Assembly (NCBI RefSeq): GCF_002929495.1
Contig: NZ_PJJJ01000035.1
Location: 270 to 64,269 of the forward strand
DNA length: 64,000 bases
Direction: 5' to 3'
DNA from: Cryobacterium sp. Y82
Lineage (GTDB): Bacteria; Actinomycetota; Actinomycetes; Actinomycetales; Microbacteriaceae
The position numbers and the translations under genes were made by a program. Of this stretch, positions 27,998-37,703 are shown piece after piece (position 1 is the first letter of the stretch; the number at the start of each line of letters is the position of its first letter). Below the pieces are notes generated by a model, which worked only from the letters and a program-made list of their open reading frames with translations, was not told where the DNA came from and did not search any database.

Positions 27998-29425
27998 TTA
28001 GATTCCGAGATTGCCCTCGAACGCACCGGCCTCAAGCCGCGCCTTCATCGTAGCGAGGAAGCTGGCTGCATCCGCACCGTCGATGATGCGGTGGTCGTAA
28101 GACAGGGCCAGGTACACGCTCGATCGGATCGCGATCGAATCAAGGCCGTCGTTGGTGACAACAAGCGGCTTCTTGTAGACGATTCCGGTACCAAGGATGG
28201 CGCTCTGCGGCAGGAAAACGACGGGCGTATCGAACAGGGCACCACGCGAACCGGTGTTGGTCAGCGTGAACGTTCCACCACTCAATTCGTCGGGCTTGAG
28301 CTTGTTGTCCCGCGTGCGAGCGGCGAGGTCCGCGATTTGAGCTGCGAAACCGGCCAGGTCGAGTTCCCCGGCGTTGCGTACGACCGGAGTCAGGAGACCA
28401 CGTTCGGTATCAACAGCAATGCTGATGTTTTCCTGGGCCGGGTACACGATCGTGTCGCCGTCGATCGTGGCGTTCACGATCGGGATGGCACGAAGCGCCT
28501 CGGCGGCAGCCAGAGCGAAGAACGGCAGGAACGAGAGTTTGTTGCCGGTCTTCTCGGCAAAAGCTGCCTTGACCCGATCGCGCAGCAGGGCTACACGAGT
28601 GACATCCACCTCGACCACTGTCGTGAGCTGAGCGGATGACTGCATCGAGATGACAGCACGCTCGGCGACAACCTTGCGCAGGCGGGACATCGGCTGAGTC
28701 GTTCCGCGCAGCGGTGAGACCTCGATAACGGGCGCCGCTACGGCAGTGCCGACCGCGGAAGCGGCCTGAACGATGTCTTCCTTGCGGATGCGTCCGCCCA
28801 CGCCGGTGCCGCTGATCGTCGACAGGTCAACGCCGGCCTCGTTCGCCAGCTTGCGCACAATCGGCGTGACGTAACCGCTGGTTCCAGCGTGTGAGCCTCG
28901 ATTCGCCGGCGCAGCAGCAGGAACGGGGGCCGGCGCAGCTGGTACCGGGGCAGGGACCGGATCCGCTGCGACGGGTGCCGGGGCAACGACCGGAGCCGGG
29001 GCAGCGACCGGAGCGGCTGCGACGGGTGCCGGGGCAGCGACCGGCGCCGGGGCAACGACCGGATCCGGGGCAGCCACCGGAGCGGCTGCGACGGGCGCCG
29101 GCGTAGCGACCGGCGTCGGGGCGGGCGCAACGGGCTCGGGCTCTTCAACGGCAGCCGGTGCCTCAACGACCGGTGCCGCTGCACCGGAGCCATCGCCGAT
29201 CGTGACGAGCGGGGTTCCGACCTCGACAGTCTCGTCTTCCTGCACCAAAATGGCTTCGATGATGCCCGCGACCGGGGACGGGATTTCCGTGTCCACCTTG
29301 TCGGTCGATACCTCGAGCAACGGCTCGTCGACCTCCACGCGGTCGCCCACGTTCTTGAGCCAGCGGGTGACCGTGCCCTCTGTGACACTCTCTCCGAGTG
29401 CCGGGAGGCTGACGGATTCGCTCAT
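27998..29425 (-). CDS. sucB: Dihydrolipoamide acyltransferase E2 (2-oxoacid dehydrogenase complex)
   Basis: A 475-residue E2. An N-terminal lipoyl domain has the lipoylated Lys in VSTDKVDTEIPSP (about residue 43). Residues 90-175 are a Pro/Ala linker of repeated APVA units. The E3-binding domain is TPIVRKLANEAGVDLSTISG, and the C-terminal catalytic domain ends with active-site DHRIIDGAD. The single lipoyl domain and the signature fit the actinobacterial E2 that serves both pyruvate and 2-oxoglutarate dehydrogenases; sucB/aceF naming is therefore loose. lpd lies 62 bp upstream in the same direction. Confidence 0.93.
   Translation of the reverse strand: MSESVSLPALGESVTEGTVTRWLKNVGDRVEVDEPLLEVSTDKVDTEIPSPVAGIIEAILVQEDETVEVGTPLVTIGDGSGAAAPVVEAPAAVEEPEPVAPAPTPVATPAPVAAAPVAAPDPVVAPAPVAAPAPVAAAPVAAPAPVVAPAPVAADPVPAPVPAAPAPVPAAAPANRGSHAGTSGYVTPIVRKLANEAGVDLSTISGTGVGGRIRKEDIVQAASAVGTAVAAPVIEVSPLRGTTQPMSRLRKVVAERAVISMQSSAQLTTVVEVDVTRVALLRDRVKAAFAEKTGNKLSFLPFFALAAAEALRAIPIVNATIDGDTIVYPAQENISIAVDTERGLLTPVVRNAGELDLAGFAAQIADLAARTRDNKLKPDELSGGTFTLTNTGSRGALFDTPVVFLPQSAILGTGIVYKKPLVVTNDGLDSIAIRSSVYLALSYDHRIIDGADAASFLATMKARLEAGAFEGNLGI
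28910..29130 (-). repeat. Imperfect tandem repeats coding the E2 linker
   Basis: About 220 bp of short GC-rich units encoding APVA, APVV and AAPV variations. The DNA units are near-identical over 15-30 bp, so length change by slippage is expected. It is in frame within the E2 gene, between the lipoyl and E3-binding domains, and is not a CRISPR or mobile element. Confidence 0.8.
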
Positions 29426-29487
29426 GCGTATGTCTCCTTCAAAACCGTTTGGTTGTCTGAAAATTGGTAGAAAATGGTGGGAGCCGA

Positions 29488-30861
29488 CTACATCGCGTGA
29501 AGCGGCTTGCCAGCAAGCGCCAGGAACGCCTCGCCCAGCGCTTCATTTTGCGTCGGGTGCGCGTGCAGGAACGGTGCGATGTCCTCCGGGTACGCTTCCC
29601 AGTTCACCACGAGCTGGCCTTCACCGATGAGCTCACCAACGCGGGCACCGATCATGTGGATTCCCACGATGGGGCCGTCCTTGACACGCACCAGCTTGAC
29701 CGAACCGGCCGTGCCGAGGATCGAGCTTTTGCCGTTTCCGCCGAGGTTGTATTCGTAGGTGGAGATCTGGTCAGCGCCGAACTTGTCGGCGGCCTTGGCT
29801 TCGCTGTAGCCGACGGAGGCGACTTCAGGATCCGAGTAGGTGACCTTGGGGATATTCAGGTCCTCGACGATGATCGGGTTCAGCCCGGCGATTTCTTCGG
29901 CAACGAAGATGCCCTGCTGAAAACCGCGGTGGGCGAGCTGCAGGCCTGGCACGATGTCGCCCACGGCGTAAACGCCGGGGATGTTCGTGGCGAGGCGATC
30001 ATCGGTGATGACAAATCCGCGGTCCATGGTTACGCCGACCTCGTCAAAGCCAAGACCGGCGGTGACCGGGCCGCGCCCGACAGCCACAAGCAGCAGGTCG
30101 GCCTCAACGGTCGTGCCATTCTCGAGCGTGACGACAACGCCGGAGTCGGACTGAGTGACGCTCTGAAAGCGGATGCCGAGAGAGTACTCGATACCGCGCT
30201 TGCGGAACGCGCGCTCGAGCTGCTTGGAAATCGACTCTTCCTCGTTGGGCACGAGGTGCGGAAGTGCCTCGATGATCGTGACCTCGGCGCCGAATGACTT
30301 CCAAACGCTCGCGAACTCGACGCCGATGACGCCGCCGCCGAGCACAGCAACCTTCTTCGGAACATAGTCCAGGGCAAGTGCGGTCTCGCTCGTGATGACA
30401 CGGCCGCCGATCTCCAGGCCGGGCAGCGAACGGGAATAGGAACCCGTGGCCAGGATCACGTTCTTGCCGACGATCAAGTCGTCACCGACCTGAACGGTCG
30501 TCGGGGATACCAGATGCCCCTCGCCCTCGATCACGGTGATCCCGCGCGCTTTGACCAGGCCCTGCAGCCCCTTGTACTTGCTCGCCACGATGCCCTCGCG
30601 GAACGCGGTGACGGCAGCGATATCGATGCCCTCGAACGCGGTCTTGACGCCGTATTTGGCGGCTTCACGGCTGACGTCGGCGACTTCGGCCGAGTGCAGG
30701 AGGGCCTTGGTGGGGATGCAACCGACGTGCAGGCAGGTGCCGCCGAGTTTGCCCTTCTCGATCAGACCAACGGTGAATCCCAGCTGCACGGCACGCAGCG
30801 CTGCTGCGTATCCACCGCTTCCGCCACCGAGAACGACAATGTCAAAATTCTGTTCCGACAC
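29488..30861 (-). CDS. lpd: Dihydrolipoamide dehydrogenase (E3)
   Basis: A 457-residue FAD disulfide oxidoreductase that reoxidises dihydrolipoyl groups with NAD+. Visible are the FAD motif GGGSGGYAAAL, the redox disulfide GGTCLHVGCIPTK (C-x4-C), the NAD motif GGGVIGVEFASVW, the second FAD motif GVYAVGDIV and the active-site His-Glu pair in HAHPTQNEALGEA. The GTG start follows GAGGGAG. E2 lies downstream and pepA about 100 bp upstream, all in the same direction. Confidence 0.96.
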   Translation of the reverse strand: MSEQNFDIVVLGGGSGGYAAALRAVQLGFTVGLIEKGKLGGTCLHVGCIPTKALLHSAEVADVSREAAKYGVKTAFEGIDIAAVTAFREGIVASKYKGLQGLVKARGITVIEGEGHLVSPTTVQVGDDLIVGKNVILATGSYSRSLPGLEIGGRVITSETALALDYVPKKVAVLGGGVIGVEFASVWKSFGAEVTIIEALPHLVPNEEESISKQLERAFRKRGIEYSLGIRFQSVTQSDSGVVVTLENGTTVEADLLLVAVGRGPVTAGLGFDEVGVTMDRGFVITDDRLATNIPGVYAVGDIVPGLQLAHRGFQQGIFVAEEIAGLNPIIVEDLNIPKVTYSDPEVASVGYSEAKAADKFGADQISTYEYNLGGNGKSSILGTAGSVKLVRVKDGPIVGIHMIGARVGELIGEGQLVVNWEAYPEDIAPFLHAHPTQNEALGEAFLALAGKPLHAM

Positions 30862-30961
30862 TCAGCTACTCCCTCGCGCATTACGCTCTGTCACGACGGC
30901 CGACGGATTATGCTCATCGGCCACGTGGTTTGACAAGCTTTTTCTTGCCCCTTCGACTGTA

Positions 30962-32455
30962 CTACGGGCGTGAAAAGTCCTCGGCCAGTCGAAGAAGCGC
31001 CCGAACGGACACCCCGGTTGGTCCCACACCGGTGAAACCCCAACCGGATCCGGAATTCTGAGCCGGCCCGGCGATGTCGAGGTGAGCCCACGGAATGGTT
31101 TGGCCAGCCGTGCCTGTTCCGATGAATTCCCTCAGAAATACCCCGGCGAGAAGCATCCCGCCGGCCGTGCTGCCGATTTTCGCATTTGCGATGTCGGCGA
31201 CGTCAGAATTGAGGGTGGCGCGCAATTCCTGCGGGAAAGGCATGGGCCAGGCCGTCTCGCCGGTCGCGGCGCTGGCTGCGAGCACGTGCTGCACGAGAGT
31301 GTCATCTCCCATCGCGCCGAAATACCGGTTGCCGAGGGCCACGACAGCGGCGCCGGTCAGGGTTGCGACGTCGATGATGGCGTCGGGATGTTCTTCACCC
31401 GCGGCGACGAGTCCGTCGGCGAGCACGAGGCGACCTTCGGCATCCGTGTTGAGCACCTCGACGGTGCGTCCGCCGCGCAGGCGCAGCACGTCGTTGGGAC
31501 GGATGGCCGATCCCGACGGCATGTTTTCGGCGATACACATCCATGCGGTGATTCGAACAGGGAGCTGGAGCCGGGCTGCGGCCACCACCACCGCCAGCAC
31601 GGTGGCGGCGCCAGTCATGTCGTACTTCATGCCCACCATCGATGCCGGCGGCTTGAGCGAGAGTCCGCCGGTGTCGAACGTTATGCCCTTGCCAACGAGG
31701 GCGAGGTGTTTGGCGGCACCGCTCGGGCTGTAGCTGAGCTTGACCAGGCGCGGCGGGCGAGTGGAACCCGCACCGACGCCGGCAATGCCGCCGAACCCGT
31801 CGGCTGCGAGCTGACGCTCATCCCAGACGGTCACCTCAAGCGGCAGGCCACGTGCGGCGTCGACGGCCAGGTCGGCAAGCGCGGCAGGGAATAGATCGAG
31901 CGGCGGCATATTGACAAGGTCCTTGACCAGAGCAATCGCTTCGGCGCTGACCCGGGCGCGTTCCACAGCGGATGGCGCCGGGGTCGTACTATGCACGATA
32001 ACGCTCCGGGCCGGCAGTTGCGCCGCAGCCAACGAACTGTGCCGGTAGGCCGTGTAGGAATAGCCGCCGAGGGCAGCTCCCTCCAGTACAGCTTCGACCT
32101 GGTCGGCATCGTCCATGGGTACTGAGAAGGCCACCGAGGCTGCACCGGTCAGCTGCCGTACGGCAGACCCGGCCGCGTGTCGAAGGGCCTCGGTGTTGAG
32201 CAGGCTTCCCAGTCCGACAACGGCGATACTGCGCGGTGTCCCGACCGTGACGACCAGGCGCACCACCTCGTCACGCGCGCCGGTCGCATTCAGGAGCGGC
32301 AGCTGGGCCGTCACCGACTTGATCAGATCCTGACCGAGTGTGACATCCGCGAGCAACTGCACCCCGTCATCCGTTTGGAGTGAAGCCAGAATGAGGATAT
32401 CGGCGGTGGAGGCCTGCGCGGACTCGGTGGACAGGGACAGGGAGGGAACAGTCAT
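30962..32455 (-). CDS. pepA: Leucyl aminopeptidase (M17)
   Basis: A 497-residue M17 metallo-aminopeptidase that removes N-terminal residues from peptides. The metal-binding and signature segments are VGKGITFDTGGLSLKP and NTDAEGRLVLADGL, both intact. Length is standard. It precedes lpd and the E2 gene on the minus strand, a usual order in actinobacteria, and faces the PAC2-family gene across a 115-bp divergent gap. Its ATG has TACCAT 6 nt upstream, and the intervening CGAGGT could also serve as a weak ribosome site. Confidence 0.95.
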   Translation of the reverse strand: MTVPSLSLSTESAQASTADILILASLQTDDGVQLLADVTLGQDLIKSVTAQLPLLNATGARDEVVRLVVTVGTPRSIAVVGLGSLLNTEALRHAAGSAVRQLTGAASVAFSVPMDDADQVEAVLEGAALGGYSYTAYRHSSLAAAQLPARSVIVHSTTPAPSAVERARVSAEAIALVKDLVNMPPLDLFPAALADLAVDAARGLPLEVTVWDERQLAADGFGGIAGVGAGSTRPPRLVKLSYSPSGAAKHLALVGKGITFDTGGLSLKPPASMVGMKYDMTGAATVLAVVVAAARLQLPVRITAWMCIAENMPSGSAIRPNDVLRLRGGRTVEVLNTDAEGRLVLADGLVAAGEEHPDAIIDVATLTGAAVVALGNRYFGAMGDDTLVQHVLAASAATGETAWPMPFPQELRATLNSDVADIANAKIGSTAGGMLLAGVFLREFIGTGTAGQTIPWAHLDIAGPAQNSGSGWGFTGVGPTGVSVRALLRLAEDFSRP

Positions 32456-32467
32456 ACCTCGATGGTA
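32456..32467 (-). promoter_or_regulatory. -10 box for pepA
   Basis: Minus strand TACCAT (32467-32462), 6 nt, then the pepA ATG at 32455. Confidence 0.4.
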
Positions 32468-32558
32468 TCCGTGGCGCCCCTGGCCACCCGCTCTGGGCTG
32501 TTCGCTCAGGGCACGATGGTGAAAACCCTAAAAGACGGCAGGAACGGGCGCCTCGGAT

Positions 32559-32570
32559 TACAGTTAAGGG
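32559..32570 (+). promoter_or_regulatory. -10 box for leaderless PAC2-family gene
   Basis: TACAGT (32559-32564), 6 nt, then ATG at 32571. Confidence 0.5.
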
Positions 32571-33494
32571 ATGTCAGACCCCGAGGATCTCTACGAACTC
32601 ACTGCCGACGCTGAAGGCGTCCCGGAGGGACTACACCTGATCATGGGTCTTACCGGCTTTGCGGATGCCGGTGGCGCGGTAGCGCAGTTCACAGACTACT
32701 TGCTGACAACGCTGGATCACACCGTCGTTGCGTCGTTCGATACCGATACCCTGCTGGACTATCGTGCCCGGCGTCCGATCATTTACTTCGATCAAGATCA
32801 CCTCACGAACTACCAGCCGCCTTCGCTCCAGCTGTACCTTGCCCGCGACGAGATCGGTCAGCCATTCCTTTTTCTGACCGGCTTCGAACCAGACTTTCGC
32901 TGGGAGCAGTTCACTGCGGCCATGCTGCAGCTCGTCGACCGATTCACGGTTTCCTCGACGACCTGGATGCACGCCATTCCAATGCCCGTTCCGCACACGC
33001 GCCCGATCGGTGTAACGGTCAGTGGCAATCGTTCCGATCTCATCGAAAATCGATCGGTCTGGCGACCGCACACGCAGGTAGCCGCCAACGTTTTACACCT
33101 TCTGGAGTTCCGCCTGCAAGAACGTGGCGCATCTACCGTCGGCTATGTATTGCTCGTTCCGCATTATCTGGGTGATACCGAGTTTCCGGCCGCAGCCCTC
33201 AGCGCGCTGGAGAGCACGAGTGCGTCAACGGGTTTGATTTTTCCGACCGATCGGCTACGCGAAGCAAACAGAGAATTTGTCGCGCGCATCGACGACCAGG
33301 TGCAGAGTAATCCGGAGCTGGCCAAGCTTGTGGGCACCCTCGAGCAGCGCTACGACGCCTATATGGAGGGGAGCACGCTGCGTTCGCCACTCACCGACGA
33401 AGACGGCGAGTTGCCGTCAGCCGATGAGATCGCCGCAGAACTCGAGAACTTCCTCGCCCTGCGCCGCAGCCGCGATGACGGCGCCAACAGCTGA
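32571..33494 (+). CDS. PAC2 family protein
   Basis: A 307-residue protein of the PAC2/DUF75 family, named after a proteasome assembly chaperone. Characteristic pieces are LIMGLTGFADAGGAVAQFTDYLL near the N-terminus, DYRARRPIIYFDQDHLTNY and GIPMPVPHTRP-like AIPMPVPHTRPIGV. Bacterial members have no proven role, and no proteasome genes are in the window. The ATG has a -10 box 6 nt ahead and no ribosome site. The MFS gene follows 69 bp later on the same strand with its own -10. Confidence 0.9.
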   Translation: MSDPEDLYELTADAEGVPEGLHLIMGLTGFADAGGAVAQFTDYLLTTLDHTVVASFDTDTLLDYRARRPIIYFDQDHLTNYQPPSLQLYLARDEIGQPFLFLTGFEPDFRWEQFTAAMLQLVDRFTVSSTTWMHAIPMPVPHTRPIGVTVSGNRSDLIENRSVWRPHTQVAANVLHLLEFRLQERGASTVGYVLLVPHYLGDTEFPAAALSALESTSASTGLIFPTDRLREANREFVARIDDQVQSNPELAKLVGTLEQRYDAYMEGSTLRSPLTDEDGELPSADEIAAELENFLALRRSRDDGANS

Positions 33495-33550
33495 AGCCAG
33501 CTCACGTAACGCGATGACCCGCCGTGAAGTGCCGGTCGGGTTGAACGCGA

Positions 33551-33563
33551 TAGGTTAGAACCA
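33551..33563 (+). promoter_or_regulatory. -10 box for leaderless MFS gene
   Basis: TAGGTT (33551-33556), 7 nt, then GTG at 33564. Confidence 0.5.
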
Positions 33564-34892
33564 GTGAACTCGTCTCGATCCACCCTGATCTTTATCGTCG
33601 GGTCGTTCGCGTACCTGTCGGCCGTGCTTCAGCGCACGTCAATGGGAATTGCCGGGGTGGCCGCTACGGAAAAATTCGGTGGCTCGGCCGCTATTCTCTC
33701 GAGTCTGGCCGTCGTGCAGCTCATCGTTTACGCCGCCGCGCAGATTCCGGTCGGGGTGTTGATCGACCGGTACGGTCCGCGAGGGCTCATGATCACGGGA
33801 ACCACGCTCATGGTCACCGGCCAAATCACCCTAGCCTTGGCACCGGATATCTCGATCGCCGTCATCGGCCGCATTCTCGTCGGCGCGGGTGATGCGACCA
33901 TTTTCATCTCGATGATCCGCCTTATCAGCTCCTGGTTCAGCGGTCGCATCGTTCCCCTGTTGAGCCAGTGGATGGGTAACATCGGCCAACTCGGTCAGGT
34001 GCTCTCCGCGGTGCCCCTGGCTTGGCTGCTGCACGCGCGCGGTTGGACGCCGGCCTTCCTCTCGGCGGCCTCCGTGGCCGTTATCGCCCTGATCGTGATC
34101 ATCATTTTCGTGCAGGACCGACCCAAAGACACCACTGCGCGCGTGCATACCAACAGCCTCGGAATGGCGCTGACCCAGCTGCGGCACAGTTTTCGGCGCC
34201 CGGGAACCCAACTCGGGTTCTGGTCTCATTACGTTTCGCAGTCTTCCGGTACCGTGTTCAGCCTGTTGTGGGGCTATCCATTCATGGTCTTCGCCCTCGG
34301 CTACGAACCCGCGTTTGCGGCCGGCATGCTCACCGTTTTGGTCGGTGCAGGCCTGATATTCGGACCAATTCTGGGCCTGCTGACGGCGCGCCACCCGCTG
34401 CGCCGCAGCAATATCGTGCTCGCCATCGTGACCGGTATCGGTGTCGCCTGGGCGATCGTGTTGCTCTGGCCCGGCGTTCCACCACTCTGGACGATCGTGC
34501 TGTTGCTAGTCGTGCTTGGAATCGGCGGGCCCGGATCGCTGATCGGCTTCGATTTCGCGCGCACTTTTAATCCACAGCGAAGCCTGGGATCGGCTAATGG
34601 TGTCGTCAACGTCGGAGGCTTCACCGCGAGCTTCGTCATGATGTATCTAATCGGGCTACTGCTCGATCTTCAAAACGGATGGCGCATCGCCGGGGGAGCA
34701 GCGAGTGACCTGTATGCGCTCGACGCATTTCGGGTGGCCTTCGCAGTGCAGTACCTCGTCGTCGGACTCGGCATCGGCTTTCTGGTGCACGCCCGCCGGC
34801 GTACCCGGCGCCAGCTTTCCCGCGACGAAGGAATAGAAGTCGCACCTATTTGGGTTGCACTATCACGTGGCTGGAAACGGCGTAATCCGTAA
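33564..34892 (+). CDS. MFS transporter
   Basis: A 442-residue protein with 12 predicted membrane segments. The loop between helices 2 and 3 reads GVLIDRYGPRGLM, the classic MFS motif A region. Substrate not determinable; similarity to hexuronate or nitrate-type carriers is not strong enough to call. It lies between the PAC2 gene and the sigma factor gene, a conserved place in Microbacteriaceae, suggesting a housekeeping carrier. The GTG start is inferred from a -10 box 7 nt upstream and a normal first helix (LIFIVGSFAYLSAVL). Confidence 0.87.
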   Translation: MNSSRSTLIFIVGSFAYLSAVLQRTSMGIAGVAATEKFGGSAAILSSLAVVQLIVYAAAQIPVGVLIDRYGPRGLMITGTTLMVTGQITLALAPDISIAVIGRILVGAGDATIFISMIRLISSWFSGRIVPLLSQWMGNIGQLGQVLSAVPLAWLLHARGWTPAFLSAASVAVIALIVIIIFVQDRPKDTTARVHTNSLGMALTQLRHSFRRPGTQLGFWSHYVSQSSGTVFSLLWGYPFMVFALGYEPAFAAGMLTVLVGAGLIFGPILGLLTARHPLRRSNIVLAIVTGIGVAWAIVLLWPGVPPLWTIVLLLVVLGIGGPGSLIGFDFARTFNPQRSLGSANGVVNVGGFTASFVMMYLIGLLLDLQNGWRIAGGAASDLYALDAFRVAFAVQYLVVGLGIGFLVHARRRTRRQLSRDEGIEVAPIWVALSRGWKRRNP

Positions 34893-34911
34893 TTGTAGTA
34901 CCGATTGTGGC

Positions 34912-34939
34912 TTGTCGTCCAGACAAACCGTGCAATAAT
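34912..34939 (+). promoter_or_regulatory. Candidate promoter for the sigma factor gene
   Basis: TTGTCG (34912-34917) and AATAAT (34934-34939) with a 16-bp spacer, about 150 nt before the ATG at 35093. A TTGACA occurs at 35004-35009 but lacks a matching -10. Confidence 0.4.
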
Positions 34940-35092
34940 TGATCCTAGGACCCGTTCTGGTCCGGGGCATTCCGAACTCACTTCGGCATGGGCATCCCGG
35001 GACTTGACATGGGTCCAAGTTCTGCCCAAAAACGCTTCTGGCTCCCTTGAGGTTTTCAGAAGCAGGTACGACTCTGCATGAGAGGTGTTCGA

Positions 35093-36382
35093 ATGGCAAC
35101 CACCGTCAAGACTGAGGTGACCGATGAGTCTGTCGCGACTCCGGTAGTATCGCCGGCCAAGAAAGCCGTCACTAAGGCCGCCGCAGCGAAGGCCGCTGCC
35201 GCCGAAGCTGCCGCGACGAAGAAGTCTGCAGCGGCTGACCTGGCTACCGAAAAGCCGGCCCCCAAGAAGCGCGCGACGAAGGCGAAGGTCGTCAAGAAAG
35301 ACGACGAAGCCGACGTCGTCGGCGGTTCAGAAGCCGATGACGACGAGTTAGATGAGGACAGCACTAAGCGTTCGGCGTCGACCGAGCCGCTCCCCAGCGG
35401 GGCCCTCGTGCTCTCGCTCGTTGACGACGACGACGAGGTTCCGGTCTACTCCAGCGCCATCACCGGCGCCACGGCTGACCCCGTCAAGGACTACCTCAAG
35501 CAGATCGGTAAAGTCGCCCTGCTGAACGCCGCCGAAGAGGTTGAGCTGGCGATGCGCATCGAAGCCGGCCTGTTCGCTGAAGACAAGTTGTCGGAGATGA
35601 CCGACGTTGAGAAGAAGAACACGCTGGGCCGCGAGCTGCAGTGGGTCGCCAAAGACGGCGCCAGGGCCAAGAGCCATCTCCTCGGCGCCAACCTGCGCCT
35701 CGTCGTGTCACTCGCCAAGCGGTATACCGGTCGCGGCATGCAATTTCTCGACCTGATCCAAGAAGGCAACCTTGGCCTTATTCGTGCCGTCGAGAAGTTC
35801 GACTACACCAAGGGCTTCAAGTTCAGTACGTACGCGACCTGGTGGATTCGGCAGGCCATCACCCGCGCCATGGCCGACCAGGCCCGTACGATTCGAATCC
35901 CCGTGCACATGGTCGAGGTCATCAACAAGCTCGCCCGCGTTCAGCGCCAGATGCTGCAGGACCTCGGTCGCGAGCCAACTCCGGAAGAACTTAGTCGCGA
36001 ACTCGATATGACGCCTGAAAAGGTCGTCGAAGTGCAGAAGTACGGACGCGAACCGATCTCCCTTCACACCCCGCTCGGCGAAGACGGCGACAGCGAATTC
36101 GGTGACCTCATCGAAGATACCGAAGCCGTCGTTCCCGCCGATGCCGTGGGCTTCACGATGCTGCAGAAGCAGCTCGAGAGCCTACTTGACTCACTCTCCG
36201 AGCGCGAAGCTGGGGTGATCCGTATGCGTTTCGGCCTCGGTGACGGAATGCCGAAGACTCTCGACCAGATCGGTGACACCTTCGGTGTGACGCGCGAGCG
36301 CATTCGCCAGATTGAGTCTAAAACGATGGCGAAGCTTCGTCACCCGTCCCGGTCGCAGTCCCTACGCGACTACCTCGAGTAA
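35093..36382 (+). CDS. sigA: Principal RNA polymerase sigma factor (sigma-70)
   Basis: A 429-residue primary sigma factor. The first about 100 residues are low-complexity, rich in Lys, Ala and Glu, as in actinobacterial HrdB/SigA. Region 1.2 begins at [11 protein letters not shown]; region 2 holds [20 protein letters not shown] and the -10 recognition helix [16 protein letters not shown]; region 4 holds [21 protein letters not shown] at 35093 is preferred to 35078 because GAGAGG lies 7 nt upstream. The MurT-like gene starts shortly after its stop. Confidence 0.96.
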   Translation: MATTVKTEVTDESVATPVVSPAKKAVTKAAAAKAAAAEAAATKKSAAADLATEKPAPKKRATKAKVVKKDDEADVVGGSEADDDELDEDSTKRSASTEPLPSGALVLSLVDDDDEVPVYSSAITGATADPVKDYLKQIGKVALLNAAEEVELAMRIEAGLFAEDKLSEMTDVEKKNTLGRELQWVAKDGARAKSHLLGANLRLVVSLAKRYTGRGMQFLDLIQEGNLGLIRAVEKFDYTKGFKFSTYATWWIRQAITRAMADQARTIRIPVHMVEVINKLARVQRQMLQDLGREPTPEELSRELDMTPEKVVEVQKYGREPISLHTPLGEDGDSEFGDLIEDTEAVVPADAVGFTMLQKQLESLLDSLSEREAGVIRMRFGLGDGMPKTLDQIGDTFGVTRERIRQIESKTMAKLRHPSRSQSLRDYLE

Positions 36383-36416
36383 ACGTGACAGTGGCAGGTC
36401 CCGCCCCGGCTATGCA

Positions 36417-37703
36417 GTGCGCTTCGTGAGTGCCCTCCGGTTCGCCCCCGCGATTCTGGTCGGTCGAATCGTTCGAGTGCTGGCACGATGGCGCAAACCG
36501 GGCGGCGGCTCTGCCATCCCCGGAGTCGTCGTCAACCGCATCGCCCCGGGCTTTCTGGCCGCGACGCTGAACGGTTTTCCGCTCGGTCTCGTGATCGTGA
36601 CCGGGTCAAGCGGCAAATCAACGACGACCAAGATGCTCGTCGCTATTCTTCGCGCCCACGGCCTCTCCGTGTTCACCAACCAGTCGACAGCCAACATCAG
36701 CCAGGGTCTGACCAGCGCCCTTCTGGAACAGGTCAGTCTCGCTGGCACGATCGCCGACGATGTTGCCGTGCTTGAAATGGATGAAGGACACGGCGCGTTT
36801 ATCGCCAGGTCCCTGACTCCGCGAGTCGTTGCCCTGACCAACGTCATGGTCGACCAGATCGATCGGTTCCACGATTCCGAAATGGTCGCTGCCCTTCTGG
36901 AGAAAATCGCCGCTCGGGCGACGGAGTCCGTCGTGCTCAATGCCGATGACCGGTACCTGGCCGACCTAGGCTCTGCCCTCGAACCAGGCATTGCGGTGTC
37001 CCGCTACGGTGTGACGGCCGAGGTTCTCGCTGAGTATCCTCGTGGACTCGGTTATGCCGACACCGCATCGACTCGCCTGCCGGCCGGAAGCGGGCTACAG
37101 CTCACTCGGGTGGTCGGCCGAGACGCCGACGTGCAGTTTGCCACGGGTATTCACAGCATCCGCTTACCTGCCCGCGGGATCCACTATGCCGTCGACGCGC
37201 TGACCGCCTTGAGCACGGCTAGCGTGACCCTCGGCGAACGCTTCTCTCCGGAAATGGCCTGTGCGGCGTTGTCGGCTATGCCGGCCGTGTTCGGCCGCGG
37301 CGAAATGGTGACCGTCGGTGGCAAAACCATCGAGTTTGTTCTGGTGCAAAACCCGTCGAGCTTTCAGCTCAATGTCGACAGTCTCGTATCGGGCACAGAG
37401 CAAATTCTGGTGATTATCGGCTCGGACGTTCGCGACCCGTCGTATTTCTGGCCGGTGGACACGTCCGGGCTCGGCCACGTGCTTATGGCTTCCGGACTCA
37501 AGGCGCACGAGATCGCCCTGCAGCTGGCCTATGACGACGTTGCCGTTGACCGCATTGAACCGGATGTACCGACTGCCCTCGACGCGTTTCTGGCGCTGCC
37601 CGATCCCACATCCGGGGTGAAAACCATTATCTTTTCGGCCGACGGAATGCGGCGCACGCGCGCGCACCTCGGCCTCGTCTCCAACTCTGAGGACCCGGTA
37701 TGA
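36417..37703 (+). CDS. MurT-like Mur ligase family protein (divergent)
   Basis: About 428 residues; GTG at 36417 is chosen, with GTG at 36426 equally possible. It has the MurT layout: short N-terminal helix, Mur ligase middle domain with P-loop GSSGKSTTT (residues 63-71; MurT usually has GTNGKTTT), DEGHGAFIARSLTPRVVALTN and a C-terminal DUF1727-like domain with QNPSSFQ. Only one Cys exists in the whole chain, so the CxxC pairs of the MurT zinc ribbon are absent. Classical MurT activates the D-Glu alpha-carboxyl of lipid II for amidation with GatD. It overlaps the GatD-like gene by 4 bp. Confidence 0.85.
   Translation: MRFVSALRFAPAILVGRIVRVLARWRKPGGGSAIPGVVVNRIAPGFLAATLNGFPLGLVIVTGSSGKSTTTKMLVAILRAHGLSVFTNQSTANISQGLTSALLEQVSLAGTIADDVAVLEMDEGHGAFIARSLTPRVVALTNVMVDQIDRFHDSEMVAALLEKIAARATESVVLNADDRYLADLGSALEPGIAVSRYGVTAEVLAEYPRGLGYADTASTRLPAGSGLQLTRVVGRDADVQFATGIHSIRLPARGIHYAVDALTALSTASVTLGERFSPEMACAALSAMPAVFGRGEMVTVGGKTIEFVLVQNPSSFQLNVDSLVSGTEQILVIIGSDVRDPSYFWPVDTSGLGHVLMASGLKAHEIALQLAYDDVAVDRIEPDVPTALDAFLALPDPTSGVKTIIFSADGMRRTRAHLGLVSNSEDPV

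Noticed and set aside
28910-29130. Repeats resembling an array
   Set aside because: The units are in frame, adjoin without spacers and code for a Pro/Ala linker. This is not CRISPR.
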